Shown: in pieces, positions 56,801 through 64,000 of the stretch | Layout of the letters: each line of letters starts with the position of its first letter | Numbering within the stretch: the stretch's first letter is position 1 | Program-made: the position numbers and the translations under genes | The notes under the pieces: model-generated | Seen by the model: only the letters and a program-made list of their open reading frames with translations | The model's database searches: none | What the model was told of the DNA's origin: nothing | Origin: Uranotaenia lowii | Taxonomy: Eukaryota; Arthropoda; Insecta; Diptera; Culicidae | NCBI RefSeq assembly: GCF_029784155.1 | Contig: NC_073693.1 | Location: 180,813,802 to 180,877,801 of the forward strand | DNA length: 64,000 nucleotides | Reading direction: 5' to 3'

Positions 56801-59800
56801 ATGCAGCGCGTTGACATGCCAGTAGTAGTCGCTCTTTATTTCGAACTGTTGCGAAAAAACCGTCGTGTTTGCCGGAAGTTGCAACCTGGTAGGAAAAACA
56901 AACAATTTTGAATTTAAAAATCGGAAAATCTGTTCACTCCAAGTTCGGCCCTTACCTGCAGCATCCGGTTTCGCCATTTGGCCACCATTTCTTCGTTGAA
57001 TCAGCCACCAAACGAACCGCAAGCATCCAATTACCGGAACCGCACTGGTTCACTTTGGTTTGTTGTTTTCCCCCAACTGGCGGCGGCTGCTGTCTGTACA
57101 CAAAGCGGCTAGAAAACTTTCATGTTACTAAAATCAAGCAAAATGAACTTTCTTTTTGCTAGAATCAAGTAAATTTAGCTTTTTGCTAACTCAACAGTAA
57201 AAAATTATTTTTGCTAACGGAAAGTAACAGCAAATTTTTGCTAAGTGGAGCCTCGAAAGTTTTGTGTGTAGTTGCGTGAAATCGATCGGATTCGATATTT
57301 CTTGTGCAGTCACCTTTTGTGACATTGTATTCATTTGCTGTTTGATCAAATTTCTTTTTTTCTTTACTGTTTGTTGGCTGGGGCCAATAAGCCCATCTCA
57401 CAATTGAACAAATTTCATCATTGTTTATGTTTGCGAGAAATATTTTTCGCTGGTGGGCGAGCAGAAATACATGTAAACAGGCGCCTTCGTTCAACTTCGT
57501 TTGAATGGTTGAGCGACAGTTTTTGTGTTGGTTTTAATTTAGCTATTTATGGGTTGTACCTCTGTCCGCGGTTTTCACATCCGCGGTATATTGTTTGGCG
57601 GTATGCTATTTTGGCGGTTTACCATTTGGCAAAAGGACCTAAAACGCGGCATGACAATTGGCGGTTTGGTCGATTTGGCGGTTTACCATTTGGCAAATAG
57701 TCTTGTTTGGCGGTTTTATATTTTGCGGTATGAGTCTTTCCGCGGTTTGTCTTTTTGGCGATATGCAACATTTCGCGGTAAGATATTTGCTCAGAAATAT
57801 ATATACTGAGCAAATGTTGTACACAAATCTTTTTTCTGGTTTCGAGACGTAATGCGTACATACATCATTCTAGTTCGAGCGCGTAGCGTGAGGAGGCGGC
57901 CTCTTGGTTTTGATCTACGTTTCTGAGACTGCTCCTTTTTTTTGGTCTACTGAAAACCTAGGAAGGCCCCGTGTTTCTAGGTTTACCCAAAGCTAGGGAC
58001 AATCCCCTAGCCCGGTCCGCAACGCGAAGCGTAAGGACCATACTTCACCCTAGTTCGAACGCGCAGCGTGAGGAGGCGGCCTCTTAGTTTTGAACTACGC
58101 TTCTGAGTCGGCCCCGTTTTTTTCTAGGTTTACCCAAAGCTAGGGACAATCCCCTAGCCCGGTCCGCAACGCGAAGCGTAAGGACCATACTTCACCCTAG
58201 TTCGAACGCGCAGCGTGAGGAGGCGGCCTCTTAGTTTTGAACTATACGTTTCTGAGTCGGCCCCGTTTTTTCTAGGTTTACTGAAAACCTAGGAAGGCCC
58301 CGTGTTTCTAGGTTTACCCAAAGCTAGGGACAATCCCCTAGCCCGGTCCGCAACGCGAAGCGTAAGGACCATACTTCACCCTAGTTCGAACGCGCAGCGT
58401 GAGGAGGTGGCCTCTTGGTTTTGATCTACGTTTCTGAGACGGCTCCTTTTTTTCTAGGTCTACTGAAAACCTAGGAAGGCCCCGTGTTTCTAGGTTTACC
58501 CAAAGCTAGGGACAATCCTCGTAAGGAAATCCTCGTAATTATGATCCATGTATCCGGACTTTGAACATTTGAAACAGACCGCGAAGTGACTCAGTTGCCA
58601 ACTATCCATACCGCCAAATAGTCTTACTCGCAAATTGGGAGACCGCGTAATGTTACAAACCGCTGAAAGGCAAACCGCCAAAAGGGCCATATGCCAAATG
58701 AGAAACCGCCAAGTGTTTCAAACCGCCAAATGATAAACCGCCAAACAGGTTCATACGCGAAATGTCATACCGCCAAAACGAATACCGCGAAATGGTTTAC
58801 CGCGATCTGTGATACAATCTTATTTATGGGTATATTTTTTAGAAATGAAATAATGAACAATATTTTATTTTAGCATATTTACCTGAGCCAATGAAATATG
58901 GTATTGGTCCTAGACCTAATTGGTAGAATAGAATATAAAGCAATACGGCGCAAACGCTAGCATAAGAAAACCAAACAACATCTTCCTGAAAATAGATCAA
59001 AATTAAATGATATACATACAGTGAAAAATAGTTTGAACCACAATTACCACAAAATACTTACTATGAAATAAACGACAAATGTCAGCCCAAACAGAAAGAC
59101 AGCGCACATCGAACAGGATAACAAGATCAGAAACCTTCGATCGGTTTTTCTCATCAGCGTTGGCGTGAAAAAAGCAACAAATAAATTCAAACATCCAGCT
59201 CCAAGATTAGCAAATTTGGCATCGACTGAGCTTAAGCCAACTGATTCGAATATAGAAACGGAGTAGAAGAAAACCTACGATAAAAAAAAAAATAAACAAG
59301 AGGAAAGAAAAGGCAACAGTTGTTTGTTTTACCGCATTTATTCCCGACAATTGTTGTCCACCTTGTAAGGCACATACTAGTATTAGGGGTAATGTCAACG
59401 TGGGATCGCTAATAACGGACCAAATAGATCTTTGCTTTGGCTTTCGTTTGGAATTAGGATTTTCTTGGTCCGATATGTCATCAATGTTTCGCATCGCTTC
59501 GATTTGTTGTTTCACATAATCATCCCGCACATTCTGACCACCCAATCGCTTAATCTCGTTAATGGCTTCATCAGGTTTTTCTTTTATACAGAATAGATAC
59601 TTTGGACTCTCTGGAAGCCAATGGTAAGGAACAAAGAAAGTGATTACAAGGATAACATAAAAACTTAGGGCAAATTGCCATAGTTCTTCGGTTCCAAACA
59701 CTTCTTCGAGACTCATTATTTGACCGACGACAACACCTCCAGTAACACCTAAGGAACAAAGCACTCCCAATGCACCACGTAAATTTATAGGCGCAAGCTC

Positions 59801-59960
59801 TGTTAAGTACATTGGTACAGTACTTGTAGTAAGTCCAGCAGCCAATCCGACTAGCAATCTTCCAAGCATCAGTAACTCAATGGATCCGATCGCTCTACAA
59901 AATTGAAAGCAAACACCTCCTAGCACGAGTAGAAATCCGCAACAGAGGAAAGATTTTTTG
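53885..59960 (-). CDS. Facilitated sugar transporter, GLUT/SLC2 family, 5' exons outside window
   Basis: Plasma-membrane hexose transporter of the major facilitator superfamily. Four exons on the minus strand: 59960-59333, 59274-59062, 58985-58883 and 54150-53885, with phases that join cleanly. Motifs: LGRLLVGLAAG, the PMYLTELAPINLRGALG block after TM4, PESPKYL in the central loop, QQLSGINA before TM7 (split from VFFYS by an intron), GLGPIPYFIGSE-LFEVGPRPA across the last junction (TM10), and the terminal PETRGR. About 400 residues are visible; TM1, TM2 and the true start must be in exons beyond the acceptor at 59961-59962, probably past the window end. The last intron is 4.7 kb and full of transposons, and the intron 5' of the visible exons also holds the 60.5-63.9 kb nest. 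I cannot assign the exact GLUT subtype. Confidence 0.93.
54151..56438. other. First half of the transporter's last intron
   Basis: No gene. About six copies of ATCAGGAC lie at 54263-54670, suggesting a decayed inverted-repeat element. Another short phrase, TTATTAAGGCATTTA (56186-56202), also occurs near the poly(A) end of the gag-only element (32246), so it is probably a LINE-tail remnant on the minus strand. Confidence 0.45.
56439..57271. mobile_element. Inverted-repeat element with CTACACACAAAACTTTCGAG ends
   Basis: 22-bp inverted ends at 56439-56460 and 57250-57271. GCAAATTTTT/AGCAAAAATT-type motifs are scattered near both ends. The GC-richer middle (56750-57160) contains a minus-strand frame of 90 codons and a GTAAGG/CTACCAG pair that could bound a small intron, which raises the possibility of captured gene sequence. 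No target duplication seen. Confidence 0.6.
57555..58820. mobile_element. Foldback-like element: arrays of GGCGGT motifs around a GC-rich minisatellite
   Basis: An 11-bp direct repeat TATTTATGGGT (57544-57554, 58821-58831) flanks 1266 bp. The left 230 bp are built from short units such as TTTGGCGGTTTACCATTTGG and CCGCGGT. The right 215 bp (58600-58815) carry the same units reversed (AAACCGCCAAATG...). Between them is the 180-bp tandem repeat at 57870-58519. Inverted ends made of tandem short repeats, with a 9-11 bp duplication, resemble Drosophila foldback (FB) and MULE-type elements. No transposase is present. Confidence 0.7.
57870..58519. repeat. GC-rich tandem repeat, four units of about 147-185 bp
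   Basis: Units start at CTAGTTCGA(A/G)CGCG at 57870, 58050, 58197 and 58381. Unit 2 lacks a segment of about 35 bp. Recurrent pieces: GCGTGAGGAGGCGGCCTCTT, GGTTTACCCAAAGCTAGGGA and CGCAACGCGAAGCGTAAGGA. Composition is far more GC-rich than the surroundings. Confidence 0.9.
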
Positions 59961-59962
59961 CT

Positions 59963-60534
59963 GAAATTACAACAAAAAGCTCTTTAAATTATACTCAACG
60001 TAAATCATTATACCTAATTCAAAATGCAAGCATACACGCAATAATACTACCTACATCTTATATCGTAAATCTATTATTATTATAGGACCTGATTCTCTCA
60101 ATTTAAACTATCATTCATGAATAAAAAACAAGCGCTTCACAAGAAACGCTTAACCAAACAAATGCTGAAAAATCCTTGTTATTCGTCCATTTTTCATCTA
60201 TTGGTAGAATTTCGCGACATAATTGTCAAACACGGATTTTCATTTTCGTAAAATTTGATGAAGGCTCATATGATAGGATAGGAGTATACTTTAGTGATCT
60301 ATGGATTTGAAGTCAAACAAAGTGGCCTACTGGCAACATTGCGAAGACTGAATCGATTTTCTCGAGTCGGTTCCGCGGTTTTATTAAATTTCGGCAAAAT
60401 ACAATGAATTAATATTTGCAAAGTAATTGTTTGATCGCGTAGTGGTTAGCTATCGTCGTACGAAGTGAAATTTTGGATGCAAAAGTGTGGATAAGTGGTG
60501 TTATGCGCGTGAAAAATTGAGGGTGGTCTGGGGG
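59963..60534. other. Intronic sequence upstream of the visible transporter exons
   Basis: AT-rich, no exon recognised. A tRNA-A-box-like phrase GCGTAGTGGTTAGC at about 60437 lacks a B-box. Confidence 0.4.
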
Positions 60535-61323
60535 AAATCGGTATCGATTTTTGAATACGGCGAATGCGCCAAGACCTTTTGTTCATTCGCCAAATTGGAG
60601 CGCCCTTTTGAATTGCATTGCAGAATGACTGTTCGCCATTTGGATCACTCATTAAAGAAGCAATATTCAAGCAAATTTTGGCTTGAAAGCGGGTTCAAAT
60701 GGTCACATTAAAACATTAGCACATTCAACGATCTTATAAATACTGATGTGTGCATCTCCTCTTCCTGGAAAACAAATTTCAAAAACTTCAATGCCCTTTT
60801 TCTATCTCGAAATAACTATTGGCCTTTTTGTTCGCGACGAAATTTTGAGGGGAAATGGGCGAATAAACTGTGGGATTACACACTCATAGAAAAAGCTATT
60901 CGCCTTATTTAAAAAAAATAATTTAACTTCACTAAAATAAGAAAAATTAAAAGATCATATTTTATTTGGTTCGGAGAAACTCTCTTGTCAACTGGCAGCG
61001 CAAATGGGACGAGGATGAGGGTCGGTGGCTCCACTCGATTATCCCAAAGGTAAGCCTTAAACCATGGTTTAATAGATTGAACTTGATTCGGGATTTTATT
61101 CGTATATTTTCCCGTCTCATGTCCAATCATTATTCATTAGACGCGATACTCTATCGTTTTGATATTGCTAGCAGCAATTTGTGTGGTTGCGGCCTAGGTT
61201 ACCACGACATTGAGCATATTGTTTGGTCGTGCAAGGTCCATCTTGTCGCTAAAACGAATTTTATAGACCCCTTAGGGCCCGAGGAAAACCATCCTATGTT
61301 CCAGTGAGAGATGTGCTGGCTCT

Positions 61324-63350
61324 AATTGTAGTCAATTAGTTACTCATGCGGACCTCGATTCAGACTACCTTCCAGTAACTTTTTCTTTATCCCAAAGACC
61401 CATTGAAAACCCTTTAAAATTAACTTTTAACTTTCAAAAAGCTGACTGGGAGCGATATAAGAATTTTATTGAACGTAATTTGGATGTAAACGTTCCATTT
61501 AATTCAATAGAAGATATTGATTTGGCTGTAGAAAATTTGACAACTTCAATAGTCTATGCTAAAGCCGCTCCAATACCCAAAGTTAAACATAAATTTAATC
61601 AACCTTTAATTGATGATGATCTTCAGTTTTTGATACGACTTAAAAACATTCGTCGACGCCTATATCAACGTACTAGGGATCCTTATTTGAAATTTATTTA
61701 TTGCGACCTTCAAAAAGAGATCAAACGTCGTATAAATTTCATTCGTAATGAAAATTTTGCCAAAGCAGTAGAGGACATAAAACCCTACTCAACCCTACCC
61801 CAGAAGCCAATTCCTACTTTGAAAGACGGGAATAAACTTCTTTTAACTAATGAAGAAAAAGCTCAAAAAATGGCCCAACAATTTGAGTCTGCTCATGATT
61901 TTAATTTAAACGTTGTAGTAAGTCCAATTGATGTTCGAATTTCCCTTGAATTTGATGATATTCTTTCTAAACAAAATGTATTTGAAAGTTCTTGCGAGAC
62001 AAATATTGATGAACTTAAATTGATTTTCAAAAAATTTAAAAATATGAAAGCCCCGGGGAAAGATGAGATTTTCTATATTCTTATTAAAAAGTTGCCTGAA
62101 AGCACTTTAATTTTTTAGTTTAAATCTTCAATAAATGTTTTCACTTGGCTTATTTTCCCAATAAATGGAAAAATGCCAAAGTAACTCCAATTTTGAAACC
62201 TGGAAAAAGTGCTTCAGAGCCTTCAAGTTATCGACCAATTTGTTTGCTTCCTTCTTTAAGTAAACTATTTGAGAGAGTTATTTTGAATAGAATGATGATT
62301 CACATTAATCAGAATTCTATTTTCCCTGATGAACAATTTGGTTTTCGTCATGGACATTCTACTACACATCAACTTTTGAGTGTAACTAATATGATTAACG
62401 CTAGCAAATCTGAAGGTTATTCAACTGGTGTTACTCTTCTACATATTGAAAAAGCTTTTGACAGTGTTTGGCACAAAGGTTAAGTAGCTAAATTAGCTCG
62501 ATTTGATTTTCCTGTATATCTCACCAAAATTATTCAAAATTACTTGACTAGCCGAACCTTACAAGTAAGCTATCAAAATTCATGCTCTGAAAGGACACCC
62601 ATTAGAGCTGGTGTCCCTCAGGGCAGTATACTTGGGCCAATTTTATACAATACTTTTACTTCTGATCTTCCTGATGTACCAGAAGGAAAGGGTAGAAGAT
62701 TGTTTGCTGAAGATACTTTGCTTTCAGCCAAAGGTCGGAATTTGCGGGTGGTACGCAGTAGATTGCAACAAAATTTAAATTCTTTTTTGAATTACTTGAA
62801 AATGTGGAAAATTTCTCCTTACGCTTCCAAAACTCAACTTATTTTAGTTCCCAATAAGCCAAGAGCAATTTTTTTAAAACCTTATGAAAATCATTCCATA
62901 ACTTTTAATGGGGTTTCATTAGAACTGTCTGATCACGTGAAGTACTTGGGACTCACACTTGATCGGAATCTTACTTTTAAAGATCACATTGAAGATATTC
63001 AATCAAAATGAAATAAATACACTAAATCTCTTTATTCTCTCATCAACAGGAAATCCAAGTTGTGTCTGCGAAATAAGATTCTTATCTACAAACAAGTGTT
63101 CCGACCAGCGATAATTTATGCAGTTCCGATTTGGTCTAGTTGCTGCGCGACGAGGTAGAAAGCCATCCAGAGGATTCAGAACAAGGTTCTGAAAATGATT
63201 TTGCGGCTTCCACCTTGGCACAGCACCGAAGATCTTCATCGGATTGCGGGCATTGAATTGATCGAAGAGATGGCCAACAAAATAATCGCCAACTTCAGAG
63301 GCAAATCGATGCAGTCTTCCATCGCAGAGATTCGTTCTTTTTACAATTAA
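61324..63350 (+). pseudogene. Jockey ORF2: endonuclease tail and reverse transcriptase, degenerate
   Basis: The frame begins with the last endonuclease residues, where the usual SDH is SDY (about 61360), removing a catalytic His. The RT region has GKDEIFYILIKKLP, then a frame change near 62118-62145. Next come WKNAKVTPILKPGK, SSYRPICLLPSLSKLFERVI, FGFRHGHSTTHQL and AFDSVWHKG, then a TAA at 62480-62482. AGVPQGSILGPILYN follows. The active-site box reads FAED where FADD is usual. Further stops occur near 63009 and 63158. No RNase H follows, as in Jockey elements. Confidence 0.88.
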
Positions 63351-63597
63351 GTTAGTTTTTAAGATATAGTTTAGGCTTAAGCTTATATATAAATATTCTT
63401 TTTTTCTATACAGAATATTCTCCTATAAACCAAATAATTTTATTGCTCTAGCAAATTTAAATCAAATAAACAATGATTTATATTTACTTAATTAAAGAGT
63501 AAAACTGATCATAATTGATCTGAACACTTTATGTACTGTAATAATATAACTTGAATGTAATGATTAAAAGGCTAATAAAGACTTATTTAAAAAAAAA
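61324..63597 (+). mobile_element. Jockey-clade LINE, 5'-truncated, inserted in the LINE above
   Basis: A perfect 15-bp duplication AGATGTGCTGGCTCT at 61309-61323 and 63598-63612 marks the insertion. It starts inside the endonuclease C-terminus and ends in an A-run. A long AT-rich 3' UTR (63350-63590) includes an AATAAAGACTT end. Confidence 0.92.
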
Positions 63598-63840
63598 AGA
63601 TGTGCTGGCTCTGATAGACTTGGACTACATGTTCGAAATATATATTTTCCTAAAAGCTATTGCTCTTCGTCTATAATACTTTTTATTTTCATATTTTCCT
63701 ATCTATTTGCTTTTCTATTCTTATAAAAAGTGATGAACTAGATTTAAGCACACAATTGTAAACAAACAGTTTGGCTCCTTGAAACCTAAAGGTATGAGCC
63801 GTTTCAAATAAAGAATTTAAAAAAAAAAAAATCATATTTT

Positions 63841-64000
63841 CAGATGCAAAATAAAGAGTTTAACGCATTTATGTGATTAGCTGGATTTTTTTACAGTTGG
63901 CGCATTCACCGTATTCAAAAATCGATACCGAAATGTTTTTTTTAATGGCTAAGTGAAGAAAATGTGGTTAGGAGATTGGAAGCTTTTGATCTAAAAGCTT
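63841..64000. other. Right edge
   Basis: Contains the right inverted repeat (63897-63933) and otherwise AT-rich DNA; no coding sequence recognised. Confidence 0.4.

Larger units (their letters stand above)
60964..63830 (+). mobile_element. 5'-truncated LINE (R1/LOA/I-like C-terminus), host of a nested Jockey element
   Basis: The target duplication ATCATATTTT is exact at 60954-60963 and 63831-63840, and a poly(A) run ends at 63830. The coding part (60966-61307) reads NSLVNWQRKWDEDEGRWLHS and LCGCGLGYHDIEHIVWSC, the C-terminal Cys/His region that follows RT in several LINE clades. After the inserted Jockey copy, the same frame resumes at 63601 as DVLALIDLDYMFEIYIFLK and stops at 63675. A 1-nt frame change near 61295 separates this part from the upstream frame. 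Confidence 0.85.
60535..63933. repeat. Inverted repeat bracketing the nested LINEs
   Basis: About 37 bp (AAATCGGTATCGATTTTTGA... through GCGCCAA) at 60535-60572 reappear in reverse complement at 63897-63933 with one or two mismatches. Several TTCGCC phrases follow inside the left side. It may be the ends of an old DNA element into which the LINEs jumped. Confidence 0.5.

Noticed and set aside
60437..60490. Fourth tRNA-like arm next to the 60535 inverted repeat
   Set aside because: An A-box-like phrase is present but no B-box follows at the right distance, and no inverted partner was found near 63933.

Overview
The window is a transposon-dense segment of an insect nuclear genome. Introns of 55-61 bp, GT-AG splice sites, AT-rich spacers and the mix of transposon families (hAT, Ty3/Gypsy, I-like, Jockey and RTE LINEs, many MITEs) fit a dipteran with an expanded genome. 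A culicine mosquito is my best guess; that is an inference, as no marker gene settles it.

Only two host genes are convincing. One is a complete three-exon mitochondrial carrier of the SLC25A34/35 type (30048-31100, +). The other is the 3' part of a GLUT/SLC2 sugar transporter (four exons, 59960 down to 53885, -), whose 5' exons lie beyond the right edge.

Layout. 1-2864: dead I-like LINE with its reverse transcriptase deleted. 2870-8090: AT-rich spacer with nested MITEs and inverted repeats. 8090-11375: dead hAT transposase gene interrupted by a 1.1-kb palindromic insertion with tRNA-like arms. 11380-15380: spacer with a TTA-flanked MITE and a 1.3-kb inverted-repeat element. 15388-26425: apparently intact 11-kb Ty3/Gypsy retrotransposon on the minus strand, with 1.69-kb LTRs, a GTCT target duplication, a tRNA-Lys-like primer site and a GGGAAAC frameshift site between gag and pol. 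26430-29842: AT-rich spacer. 30-31 kb: carrier gene with a MITE just upstream. 31449-33689: a GC-rich MITE and a full-length gag-only LINE derivative. 34366-43550: about 49 tandem copies of a 187/188-bp satellite. 43551-49749: unique DNA packed with overlapping inverted-repeat elements, two bearing tRNA-like arms. 49750-52378: about 14 copies of the same satellite, inverted. 53885-59960: the transporter gene, whose 4.7-kb last intron holds a foldback-like element and another inverted-repeat element. 60535-63933: three nested elements (inverted repeat, LINE tail, Jockey LINE), two with exact target duplications.

The features most worth follow-up are the inverted satellite pair (a candidate piRNA source), the foldback element, the gag-only retroelement, the tRNA-like palindromes, and the LTRs that carry an open reading frame and several splice-donor-like sites. 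Positions of introns, duplications and repeat units were read by eye from the sequence; family names rest on motif recognition, not on searches.
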